Source: an uncultured Clostridia bacterium (GTDB lineage: Bacteria; Bacillota; Clostridia; Oscillospirales; Acutalibacteraceae). From it: 13,040 nucleotides of DNA. The notes below the pieces were generated by a model, which ran no database searches, was not told where the DNA came from, and saw only the letters and a program-made list of their open reading frames with translations. The stretch covers positions 1 through 13,040 of the forward strand of contig CAJFUH010000080.1 of NCBI GenBank assembly GCA_904420155.1. The letters run 5' to 3'. Each line of letters opens with the position of its first letter. Within the stretch, counting starts at the first letter, position 1. Below, one piece after another: positions 6,027 through 13,040 of this stretch. The position numbers and the translations under genes are program-made.

Positions 6027-9000
6027 ATGGAACAGGTACAAAACAGCCTTCACCAGCCATCCTTTGAACATGACGCCTGCGGGATAGGGGCTGTCATCAG
6101 CATCAAAGGGGAGAAAAGCCATCGAGTGGTAGACGACGCGCTGAAGATTGTGGAAAAATTGGAACATCGCGCTGGAAAAGACGCTACCGGAGAAGTGGGC
6201 GACGGCGTAGGCATTATGGTGCAGATTTCTCACTCATTTTTTGAAAAGATCGCCCAGGAAAAGGGATATTTCTTGGGGAAAGAACGGGAATATGGGGTAG
6301 GTATGTTTTTCTTTCCCCAGGATATGCTGCTGCGCACCCAGGCTCAGAAGATGCTGGAAGTGATCGTAAAAAAGGAAGGGCTTACCTTTGGCTTCTGGCG
6401 GGAAGTACCGGTCCATCCTGAGATTCTGGGGCAAAAAGCCCGGGATTGTATGCCTAAAATCTATCAATGCTTTATCAAAAAGCCGGCGGATATCCCCTGC
6501 GGTATTGAATTTGACCGCCGGTTATATGTGGTACGCCGTACCTTTGAACAGAGCGACAGCAGCACCTATGTGGCATCCCTTTCCAGTAGGACCATTGTGT
6601 ATAAAGGCATGTTCCTGGTGGGCCAATTGCGGGAATTTTATGATGATTTGCAGGATGAGCGGTATATTTCCGCCATGGCCCTGGTACATTCCCGCTTTTC
6701 TACCAATACCAACCCCAGTTGGAAACGGGCGCACCCCAACCGCTTTTTGCTTCATAACGGAGAGATCAACACCATTCGCGGCAATATAGACCGGATGCTG
6801 GCCCGGGAAGAGACCATGTCCTCCCCCTGCTTACAGGCGGATATGGATAAGATCCTTCCGGTGGTGGACGACAGCGGCTCGGATTCTGCGATCCTGGATA
6901 ATACCATTGAATTTTTAGTGATGAACGGAATGGATCTGCCGCTGGCTATGATGATTACTATTCCCGAACCATGGGAGAGCGAAGATAACATCAGCCGGGA
7001 AAAAAAGGATTTTTATCATTATTACGCCACCATGATGGAACCCTGGGACGGCCCGGCCTCTATCCTGTTTTCCGACGGGGACGTGGTGGGCGCTACTTTG
7101 GACCGCAACGGGCTGCGCCCCTCCCGGTACTATATCACCGACGACGACACTTTGATCCTCTCTTCCGAAGTGGGGGTGCTGGATATCCCGCCGGAAAAGG
7201 TCGTGCGCAAATCCCGATTGGAACCGGGCAAAATGCTGGTGGTAGATATGGGAAAAGGGACGATCGTTTCCGACGAAGAATTGAAAACGGCTTATGCCAG
7301 CCGGCAGCCTTACGGCGAGTGGCTGGATCAGAACCTGGTCCATCTCTCCTCTTTGAAGACCCCCAACCAGAGGATTGAAAACCATTCCCAGGAGCTGCGG
7401 GATAAGCTGTACAAAGCCTTTGGTTATACCTATGAAGACTTAAAGACCGCCATCCTTCCCATGGCCCGGGACGGCAATGAGCAGACTGCGGCCATGGGTA
7501 TCGATATTCCCATCGCGGTGCTTTCTGATAAACATCAGCCTTTATTTAATTATTTTAAACAAAGTTTCGCCCAGGTAACCAATCCGCCTATCGATGCCAT
7601 CCGGGAAAAGATTGTCACCAGTACCACTGTTTATGCGGGAAGAAACGGCAACCTGCTTGAGGAAAAAGCGGAAAACTGCGCCATGCTGCAAATTGAAAAT
7701 CCCATCTTGACCAACGTAGATATGCTCAAAATCAAAAACCTGAATCAGAATGGGTTAAAGGCCGCCACCGTACCGCTCATTTACTATCAAAATACGCCGG
7801 TAAAGAAAGCGCTGGACCGTTTATTTGTCCAAGTAGATAAAGCATATAAAAACGGTGCAAATATCATCGTCCTGTCAGACCGCGGCGTGGATGAAAACCA
7901 CGTGGCAATCCCGTCGCTGCTGGCCGTTTCGGCTATGGAACAGTACTTGATCAAAACAAAAAAGAGAACCGCTATCTCCATTATATTGGAGAGCGGCGAA
8001 CCCCGGGACGTACACCATTTTGCTACGCTGTTAGGATATGGCGCCATTGCCATCAACCCCTATCTGGCGCATGAGGCCATTGGGGAACTGATTGAAAACA
8101 ATATGCTGAATAAGGACCTGTACGAGGCCATTAAGGATTATGACAAGGCAATCCTCAGCGGCGTGGTCAAGATTGCCTCCAAGATGGGGATTTCCACCTT
8201 ACAGTCTTACCAATCGGCCCAGATTTTTGAGGCCATCGGGATCAAAAAGTCGGTGGTGGACCAATATTTTACCAATACCGTCAGCCGGGTGGAGGGCATC
8301 GGATTAGAGGAAATCGACCAGGATATCCACGTCCGCCATTCCCATGCCTTTGACCCGCTGGGACTAGGGGTGGATACCACTCTGGATTCCTCCGGCAGCT
8401 ATAACTTAAGAAGCGGCAAGGACAAAGACGACCATCTATATTCCCCTCAAGTGATTGTAGCCTTACAGCAAGCGACCCGGACGGGGAGCTTTGAAAAATT
8501 TCAGGAATATACCGCACTGGTGGATGACGAGACCAAACCCCATACCCTGCGGGGACTTCTTGATTTTGTTTTTGATAAAAACGGCGGTATTCCCCTGGAT
8601 CAGGTGGAACCGGTGGAAAATATCGTCAAACGCTTTAAGACAGGCGCCATGTCCTATGGCTCCATCTCGGAAGAAGCCCACAAATGCATGGCGCTGGCCA
8701 TGAACCAGCTGGGAGGGAAATCCAATTCCGGCGAAGGCGGAGAACTGCCGGAACGCCTGTCTTCCGAGTATTGCAGCGCAATTAAGCAAGTGGCTTCCGG
8801 ACGTTTTGGCGTGACCAGCGAGTATTTAATTTCCGCCAGAGAAATCCAAATTAAGATGGCCCAGGGGGCAAAACCAGGGGAAGGCGGCCATCTGCCAGGG
8901 AAAAAGGTATATCCCTGGATTGCCAAAACCCGTTATTCCACCCCGGGCGTGTCCCTGATTTCCCCGCCGCCCCATCACGATATTTATTCCATTGAAGATC

Positions 9001-10547
9001 TCGCCCAGCTGATTTACGATTTAAAAAACGCCAACCATCAAGCGGATATTTCCGTCAAATTGGTTTCGGAAGCGGGAGTGGGGACTATCGCCGCGGGCGT
9101 CGCCAAAGCGGGCGCCAGCATTGTGCTGATTTCTGGATATGACGGGGGCACTGGGGCCGCTCCCCGTAACTCCATCCATCACGCCGGTATGCCCTGGGAA
9201 CTGGGGCTTTCGGAAGCGCACCAGACCCTGATGAAAAATGGGCTGCGCTCCCGTGTGCGCATCGAAACCGACGGTAAGCTTATGAGCGGGCGGGACGTAG
9301 CCATTGCCTGTATGCTGGGCGCGGAAGAATTCGGCTTTGCCACCGCTCCTCTTGTTACCATGGGATGTATGATGATGCGGGTGTGTAATCTGGATACCTG
9401 TCCTTTTGGCATTGCCACCCAAAATCCGGAATTGAGAAAACGTTTTTCCGGAAAGCCGGAATACATTGTGAACTTCATGCGTTTTATCGCCCAGGAACTG
9501 CGCCAGATTATGGCAAAACTGGGGATTCGGACAGTGGACGAACTGGTAGGAAGAACCGATTTGCTGAAAAAAAGAGAAAATTCAGCGGCGCCCCGGGGCG
9601 CGCTGGTGGATCTCTCCAAAATCTTAGCGCATCCTTATCAAGGTACCTGCCACTATCAGAAGGAAGACGCTTATCACTTCCACTTGGAACAGACGGTGGA
9701 TGAACGGATTATTCTGCCCGCTTTGCAGCAAAATCTGATGAGCGGGGAACCGGGTCGGGTAGAATTGCATGTTTCCAGCACAGACCGGACGGTGGGTACG
9801 CTCTTCGGCAGCGAAGTCACCCGCCGGTTCGGAGGGGAAATCCAAGAGGATACCTTCCGGATCTTCTGCTATGGAGGAGGCGGCCAGTCCTTTGGAGCTT
9901 TCCTGCCCAAGGGGATTACAATCACTTTGGCCGGAGACAGCAACGACTATTTTGGCAAAGGCTTGTCTGGAGGAAAACTGATAGTATTCCCGCCTGAGAA
10001 AAGCCGATTCCCAGCGGAAGAAAATATCATTATCGGCAACGTGGCGCTGTATGGCGCCACCAGTGGAAAAGCGTTTATCAACGGGATTGCGGGTGAACGG
10101 TTCTGCGTGCGCAATTCCGGAGCCCGGGCGGTAGTAGAAGGTGTGGGAGATTATGGATGTGAATATATGACGGGGGGTACTGTGGTAATTCTGGGACATA
10201 CAGGCAAAAATTTTGCCGCCGGTATGAGCGGGGGCGTCGCCTATGTGTTGGACAGCAACCATGACCTGTACCGAAAAGTGAACAAGGGTATGGTGACCAT
10301 TGAGACCTTGACACAGCCGGAAGACGTGGAGCAACTGAAACGGATGGTCACTGAACACTATCAGGCAACCTCTTCTTCTCTGGCTAAAAAGATTTTGATG
10401 GATTTTGAAAGCTATATCCCACAGTTTAAGAAGATCATGCCCAACGATTACCGGAAGATGCTGGACGCGATTTCCGTTTTGGAGAAAAAAGGAAAAAGCC
10501 GGGAAGAAGCAGAAATGGAAGCCTTTTATCAAAACACACGGAGGTAA
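6027..10547 (+). CDS. gltB: Glutamate synthase (NADPH) large subunit
   Basis: The large GOGAT subunit hydrolyses glutamine and transfers the ammonia to 2-oxoglutarate on FMN, giving glutamate. From the ATG at 6027 it has 1506 residues, normal for the bacterial alpha subunit. A 17-residue propeptide precedes Cys18 (HDACGIG), the predicted mature N-terminal nucleophile of the class II glutaminase domain (to about 430). A central linker domain follows (about 470-760). The FMN/synthase domain (about 810-1180) includes TGAMSYGSIS, the SNSGEGGE block, GYDGGTGAAP near 1037-1047 and the 3Fe-4S cysteines C1114, C1120 and C1125. The C-terminal beta-helical GXGXG domain (about 1240-1470) includes YGGGGQSFGAF and MTGGTVVILG. 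The in-frame ATG at 5988 overlaps asnB and lacks a ribosome binding site. The 6027 start has GGAGGA (6015-6020) six bases upstream, and it gives the shorter propeptide typical of the family. Confidence 0.97.
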   Translation: MEQVQNSLHQPSFEHDACGIGAVISIKGEKSHRVVDDALKIVEKLEHRAGKDATGEVGDGVGIMVQISHSFFEKIAQEKGYFLGKEREYGVGMFFFPQDMLLRTQAQKMLEVIVKKEGLTFGFWREVPVHPEILGQKARDCMPKIYQCFIKKPADIPCGIEFDRRLYVVRRTFEQSDSSTYVASLSSRTIVYKGMFLVGQLREFYDDLQDERYISAMALVHSRFSTNTNPSWKRAHPNRFLLHNGEINTIRGNIDRMLAREETMSSPCLQADMDKILPVVDDSGSDSAILDNTIEFLVMNGMDLPLAMMITIPEPWESEDNISREKKDFYHYYATMMEPWDGPASILFSDGDVVGATLDRNGLRPSRYYITDDDTLILSSEVGVLDIPPEKVVRKSRLEPGKMLVVDMGKGTIVSDEELKTAYASRQPYGEWLDQNLVHLSSLKTPNQRIENHSQELRDKLYKAFGYTYEDLKTAILPMARDGNEQTAAMGIDIPIAVLSDKHQPLFNYFKQSFAQVTNPPIDAIREKIVTSTTVYAGRNGNLLEEKAENCAMLQIENPILTNVDMLKIKNLNQNGLKAATVPLIYYQNTPVKKALDRLFVQVDKAYKNGANIIVLSDRGVDENHVAIPSLLAVSAMEQYLIKTKKRTAISIILESGEPRDVHHFATLLGYGAIAINPYLAHEAIGELIENNMLNKDLYEAIKDYDKAILSGVVKIASKMGISTLQSYQSAQIFEAIGIKKSVVDQYFTNTVSRVEGIGLEEIDQDIHVRHSHAFDPLGLGVDTTLDSSGSYNLRSGKDKDDHLYSPQVIVALQQATRTGSFEKFQEYTALVDDETKPHTLRGLLDFVFDKNGGIPLDQVEPVENIVKRFKTGAMSYGSISEEAHKCMALAMNQLGGKSNSGEGGELPERLSSEYCSAIKQVASGRFGVTSEYLISAREIQIKMAQGAKPGEGGHLPGKKVYPWIAKTRYSTPGVSLISPPPHHDIYSIEDLAQLIYDLKNANHQADISVKLVSEAGVGTIAAGVAKAGASIVLISGYDGGTGAAPRNSIHHAGMPWELGLSEAHQTLMKNGLRSRVRIETDGKLMSGRDVAIACMLGAEEFGFATAPLVTMGCMMMRVCNLDTCPFGIATQNPELRKRFSGKPEYIVNFMRFIAQELRQIMAKLGIRTVDELVGRTDLLKKRENSAAPRGALVDLSKILAHPYQGTCHYQKEDAYHFHLEQTVDERIILPALQQNLMSGEPGRVELHVSSTDRTVGTLFGSEVTRRFGGEIQEDTFRIFCYGGGGQSFGAFLPKGITITLAGDSNDYFGKGLSGGKLIVFPPEKSRFPAEENIIIGNVALYGATSGKAFINGIAGERFCVRNSGARAVVEGVGDYGCEYMTGGTVVILGHTGKNFAAGMSGGVAYVLDSNHDLYRKVNKGMVTIETLTQPEDVEQLKRMVTEHYQATSSSLAKKILMDFESYIPQFKKIMPNDYRKMLDAISVLEKKGKSREEAEMEAFYQNTRR

Positions 10548-10554
10548 GAGCAAT

Positions 10555-12027
10555 ATGGGAAAACCAACAGGTTTTTTGGAATATCAAAGGGACAATACGC
10601 CGGTGAGAAAGCCTTTAGAACGCATTCGTGATTTTGAGGAGTTCCATGGGACGCTTTCCATTGACGAACGGAGAAAACAAGGGGCCCGCTGTATGAACTG
10701 CGGCGTCCCCTTCTGCCAATCCGGTATGATACTGCACGGTATGGCCACCGGATGTCCCCTGCATAATTTGATCCCGGAGTGGAATGACGAGGTATATCAC
10801 GGCAATATCTGGCATGCCCTTTCCCGTCTATTGAAGACCAACAATTTCCCGGAATTTACCGGGCGTGTGTGCCCGGCCTTGTGCGAGGTAGCCTGCCTCT
10901 GTGGGGTAGGTGATCAGCCCGTTACGATTAAAGAAAACGAGCTGGCCATTATCGAAAAGGGATTTGCAGACGGTTATATGAAACCCCGGATTCCCGAATT
11001 CCGGACAGAGAAAAAAGTAGCTGTGGTGGGATCCGGCCCGGCGGGGCTTGCCTGTGCGGATATGCTGAATCAACGAGGCCACCATGTAACGGTTTACGAA
11101 AAAAATGACCGGATCGGCGGCCTGCTGATGTATGGGATCCCCAACATGAAACTGGACAAAAAGGTGATTGACCGCCGGGTAAGTTTGATGAAGGAGGAAG
11201 GAATCCGCTTTCTCACCAATACCAACGTGGGAAAAGATATCATGCCGCAGACCCTTCTGCAACAGTTCGACGCCGTGGTGTTGTGCTGCGGGGCGGAGCA
11301 GCCGAGGGATATCCAGGCCGAAGGGCGGGAAAAAGCCAAAGGCGTCTATTTTGCGGTGGATTTCCTCACCCGGAACACCAAAAGCTACTTAGATTCCCAT
11401 TTCAAAGACGGAATGTTTATCAACGCCAAAGAGAAACATGTGGTGATTGTAGGCGGCGGCGACACCGGCAACGATTGTGTAGGCACAGCGATACGGCATG
11501 GCTGCAAATCGGTGGTACAACTGGAGCTGATGCCCAAGGCTCCGGATGAGAGAAGCGCCGACAATCCCTGGCCGGAATACCCCAAGACATGCAAAACGGA
11601 TTACGGACAGGAAGAAGCCATTGCGGTATTTGGAAAAGATCCTCGCCGTTACGGTACGACGGTCAATCGGGTCCTGACTACCGAAGAAGGCGCGGTGGAG
11701 GCAATCGAAACCATCCGGATGGATTTTGATGAAAAGCATCAGTATGTCCCGGTACCGGGCAGCGAGGAAACGATTGCCTGCGATTTATTGCTCATTGCAG
11801 CTGGATTTACGGGATGCAGAAAATATATTCCCGATACCTTTCAAGTAGAAGTCTCCCCCCGCAACACGATAAAAACGGAACAGGGCAAATATGCCTCCAG
11901 CGTTCCCGGCATATTTGCCGCCGGTGACGTCCGCCGCGGACAATCCCTGGTGGTGTGGGCCATCGCCGAAGGCCGGGAATGCGCCCAAGAAGTAGACCTC
12001 TTTTTAGAGGGCTATTCCAACATGTGA
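10555..12027 (+). CDS. gltD: Glutamate synthase (NADPH) small subunit
   Basis: GltD passes electrons from NADPH through FAD and 4Fe-4S clusters to the FMN of GltB. It has 490 residues, the usual size. The N-terminal ferredoxin-like domain holds two cysteine sets: C46, C49, C54 and C67 (CMNCGVPFC...GCPLHN), then C106, C110, C114 and C116 (RVCPALCEVACLCG). The FAD Rossmann motif is VVGSGPAG (157-164). The NADPH motif is VIVGGGDTGND (297-307). The family's FAD-closing motif is FAAGD (454-458). The ATG at 10555 follows the gltB stop by 7 bases and uses GGAGG (10540-10544), which overlaps the end of gltB, so translation is probably coupled. Longer in-frame starts inside gltB have no family support. 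No clear terminator follows the stop; transcription may continue into the small downstream gene. Confidence 0.97.
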   Translation: MGKPTGFLEYQRDNTPVRKPLERIRDFEEFHGTLSIDERRKQGARCMNCGVPFCQSGMILHGMATGCPLHNLIPEWNDEVYHGNIWHALSRLLKTNNFPEFTGRVCPALCEVACLCGVGDQPVTIKENELAIIEKGFADGYMKPRIPEFRTEKKVAVVGSGPAGLACADMLNQRGHHVTVYEKNDRIGGLLMYGIPNMKLDKKVIDRRVSLMKEEGIRFLTNTNVGKDIMPQTLLQQFDAVVLCCGAEQPRDIQAEGREKAKGVYFAVDFLTRNTKSYLDSHFKDGMFINAKEKHVVIVGGGDTGNDCVGTAIRHGCKSVVQLELMPKAPDERSADNPWPEYPKTCKTDYGQEEAIAVFGKDPRRYGTTVNRVLTTEEGAVEAIETIRMDFDEKHQYVPVPGSEETIACDLLLIAAGFTGCRKYIPDTFQVEVSPRNTIKTEQGKYASSVPGIFAAGDVRRGQSLVVWAIAEGRECAQEVDLFLEGYSNM

Positions 12028-12251
12028 AAAACAACCTATCTCCCGGAAAAAATCCATTGCTTTTTTGAGGTTTCTGATCGAACCGGCCATTTTGGGGAAT
12101 GGTATCCCATGTCTTCTGGTTCGACTGGAATGTAAAGGAATCTTAGGCAGGACTTTATGATCCTCTTCAGTATATATTTCATGACTTTGTCCATACTAAA
12201 AACAGGATTTTCCAAGAAAGATCTGTAAAATCATATCAATGAGGTGATTGC
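12028..12251 (+). other. Noncoding gap after gltD with a split inverted repeat
   Basis: A perfect 7-bp inverted repeat TCGAACC/GGTTCGA (12078-12084 with 12118-12124) encloses an inner hairpin CCATT/AATGG (12087-12091 with 12098-12102). The right arm resembles a tRNA T-arm, but no tRNA can be folded around it. AT-rich TATATATT at 12171-12178 could serve as a -10 region, although no good -35 is found 16-18 bases upstream. No Rho-independent terminator with a T-run is seen for gltD. Confidence 0.3.
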
Positions 12252-12398
12252 ATGTCCTTTGTACATCCTAAATTAAGGCCGCGATTTGAAACCTTATCCC
12301 CAGAGCTGAGAGCCGCGATTTTAGACCGCAACGTGAAAATATACACGTTACAGGACCTGATTCGGGTTTTAGAAGAAATTGTTTCCGAAGCCTCTTAA
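12252..12398 (+). CDS. Small hypothetical protein (48 residues)
   Basis: This short gene has a good ribosome binding site (GAGGTG, 12241-12246) five bases before its ATG, and it ends in two nearby stops just before a strong hairpin terminator. The product starts MSFVHPKLRPRFETLSPELR and is charged. Two helical segments are likely (about 16-26 and 33-47), the second ending in a Leu/Ile/Glu-rich amphipathic stretch (LQDLIRVLEEIV). There is no signal peptide, membrane segment or cysteine. I do not recognise a named family. Its own ribosome binding site, clean codon pattern and terminator make it likely to be expressed. It could be read through from gltD or use an unseen promoter in the 224-base gap. 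Function unknown. Confidence 0.7.
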   Translation: MSFVHPKLRPRFETLSPELRAAILDRNVKIYTLQDLIRVLEEIVSEAS

Positions 12399-12408
12399 TA
12401 AGCAAAAC

Positions 12409-12442
12409 AACGGCCCCTCTATCTTCGGATAGAGGGGCCGTT
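12409..12442. terminator. Bidirectional hairpin terminator with UUCG tetraloop
   Basis: A perfect 15-bp stem (12409-12423 with 12428-12442) is closed by the extra-stable C(TTCG)G tetraloop. It starts 11 bases after the stop of the 48-residue gene. On the + strand only two T residues follow. On the - strand the stem is followed by GTTTTGCTTATT, a better T-tract, so it should also stop transcription arriving from the right. It separates two convergent units. Confidence 0.8.
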
Positions 12443-12455
12443 CAGCTTGTAGAAA

Positions 12456-12746
12456 AACCTGTTACCACCTGCGGTGGGGAACGACGCGCGCCTACGGCGG
12501 GTACATCGCGCTCAAGGCTTTCTCTAAAAAGAATCAAGTCTCCCGCGTTTAAACTCAAAAGTTTTGCGCAAGCTTTTACAAAAGCTTGCGGGGTGGAGGG
12601 GCGGAGCTCTTCCTCGCCCATCGCAATGGGCGAAATCCTCAAGATTCCCACTAGCTCAGGAGGGGAGGCCAAACTGTCCGGCGGACGGTTTGGCCGTGGG
12701 GAACCCTAGCAAGGGGTTCCCCACCGTCTCCCGACTTGTGTAGGTT
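12456..12746. other. GC-rich hairpin-chain element (candidate structured RNA or palindromic repeat)
   Basis: The 378-base gap 12399-12776 holds no convincing gene but is packed with perfect hairpins. They are CCACC/GGTGG (12465-12469 with 12473-12477), CGCC/GGCG (12489-12492 with 12496-12499), and an 11-bp stem (12567-12577 with 12580-12590). Then come CGCCCAT/ATGGGCG (12615-12621 with 12626-12632), a 13-bp stem (12667-12679 with 12683-12695) and an 11-bp stem (12696-12706 with 12714-12724, loop TAGCAAG). Two long-range nested pairings could close the whole element: AACCT/AGGTT (12456-12460 with 12742-12746) and GGTGGGGAAC/GTTCCCCACC (12473-12482 with 12716-12725). The better T-tract of the flanking terminator favours - strand transcription. 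I cannot match it to a named RNA family. A dispersed intergenic repeat is the main alternative. Confidence 0.45.
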
Positions 12747-12776
12747 GATAAAAGCCGTTGCCTTTTACCATTTTTG

Positions 12777-13040
12777 TTATTCTTTTTCAGAAACTACTTT
12801 AAATTGATCGGTCAATAAAATATTTTCCGCGTTGGTACCTACCATGACATCAAAATCACCGGGTTCCACAACCCAACGGAAATCGGAAGTCAAGGTGCGC
12901 AGTTCCCGGAATCCAAGGGTGATGGATACGGTTTTGCACTCCCCTTTTTTCAAGAAGATCCTCTGGAATCCCTGTAATTCCTTGATGGGGCGGACCACGG
13001 AACTGTATCGGTCATGGATATAGACCTGAGGGACGGTTTC
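12777..13040 (-). CDS. Glycoside hydrolase family 3 enzyme, C-terminal end (partial)
   Basis: Only the last 87 residues are in the window; the gene continues past the right edge, so its 5' end is missing. The visible part is the fibronectin type III-like domain that closes many family 3 beta-glucosidases and related exo-glycosidases. It shows YIHDRYSSVVRPIKELQGF, then FLKKGE, the strand pattern KTVSITL, and FRWVVEPGDFDVMVG with the WVVEPG(D/T)F(D/E)VMVG signature. The protein ends at VVSEKE and a TAA stop at 12777-12779. The catalytic domains are outside the window, so substrate and location (cytoplasmic or secreted) cannot be judged. It converges with the nitrogen cluster. A small stem GGTAAAAG/CTTTTATC (- strand, about 12747-12769) lies just past the stop and could be a weak terminator. 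Confidence 0.88.
   Translation of the reverse strand, partial: ETVPQVYIHDRYSSVVRPIKELQGFQRIFLKKGECKTVSITLGFRELRTLTSDFRWVVEPGDFDVMVGTNAENILLTDQFKVVSEKE

Noticed and set aside
9624..10553. 309-codon open frame on the - strand opposite gltB
   Set aside because: It is an antisense shadow of the strongly conserved gltB C-terminal domain, low in recognisable protein features and without an upstream ribosome binding site context.
10405..10554. 50-residue N-terminal extension of gltD inside gltB
   Set aside because: The extension is a different frame of gltB with no GltD similarity. The start at 10555 has GGAGG and begins MGKPTGF as expected for the family.
12078..12124. Possible tRNA suggested by GGTTCGA
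   Set aside because: Only a T-arm-like heptamer is present. There is no acceptor stem, anticodon arm or CCA-compatible end in the flanks.
12442..12672. 76-codon open frame on the - strand within the hairpin element
   Set aside because: It lies entirely across perfect inverted repeats and starts inside a hairpin region; the residue pattern follows the palindromes rather than a protein fold.
12399..12776. CRISPR array or insertion sequence in the right-hand gap
   Set aside because: The palindromes differ from each other in sequence and spacing, so there are no regular direct repeats or spacers. There is no transposase and no clear terminal inverted repeat or target duplication.

Overview
The window looks like chromosomal DNA of a gut-type Clostridia member (Oscillospiraceae/Ruminococcaceae-like). 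The reasons are type III glutamine synthetase, a PbpA-like class B penicillin-binding protein, strong AGGAGG-type ribosome binding sites, moderate GC and no sign of an outer-membrane lifestyle. This placement is an inference from gene families; no rRNA or phylogenetic marker is present.

Layout, left to right. (1) 1-205 is a noncoding leader, followed by a single class B penicillin-binding protein (206-1822, + strand). (2) A 408-base gap (1823-2230) holds a near-consensus sigma-A promoter (TTGACA-17-TATACT). A strong intrinsic terminator hairpin starts only a few bases after the predicted transcription start, and further hairpins follow. It reads as the attenuated leader of the next gene. (3) A nitrogen-assimilation cluster runs on the + strand: type III glutamine synthetase (2231-4327), an AsnB-type glutamine-hydrolysing asparagine synthetase (4427-6007), glutamate synthase large subunit GltB (6027-10547) and small subunit GltD (10555-12027). 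The last three genes are 7-19 bases apart, so they are almost certainly co-transcribed. The gap between glutamine synthetase and asnB carries a long hairpin. (4) A small 48-residue hypothetical gene (12252-12398) follows, ending at a 15-bp UUCG-capped hairpin terminator. (5) 12443-12776 is a GC-rich chain of perfect hairpins with long-range complementarity and no convincing gene: a candidate structured RNA or dispersed palindromic element. (6) The 3' end of a glycoside hydrolase family 3 gene enters from the right on the - strand (12777-13040).

The cluster's logic is ammonium assimilation. GlnA makes glutamine from glutamate and ammonia, GltBD turns glutamine plus 2-oxoglutarate into two glutamates, and AsnB moves glutamine nitrogen onto aspartate. 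The enzymes are well-known families. The two least explained parts are the RNA: the terminator-containing leader upstream of glutamine synthetase, and the hairpin chain near the right edge.
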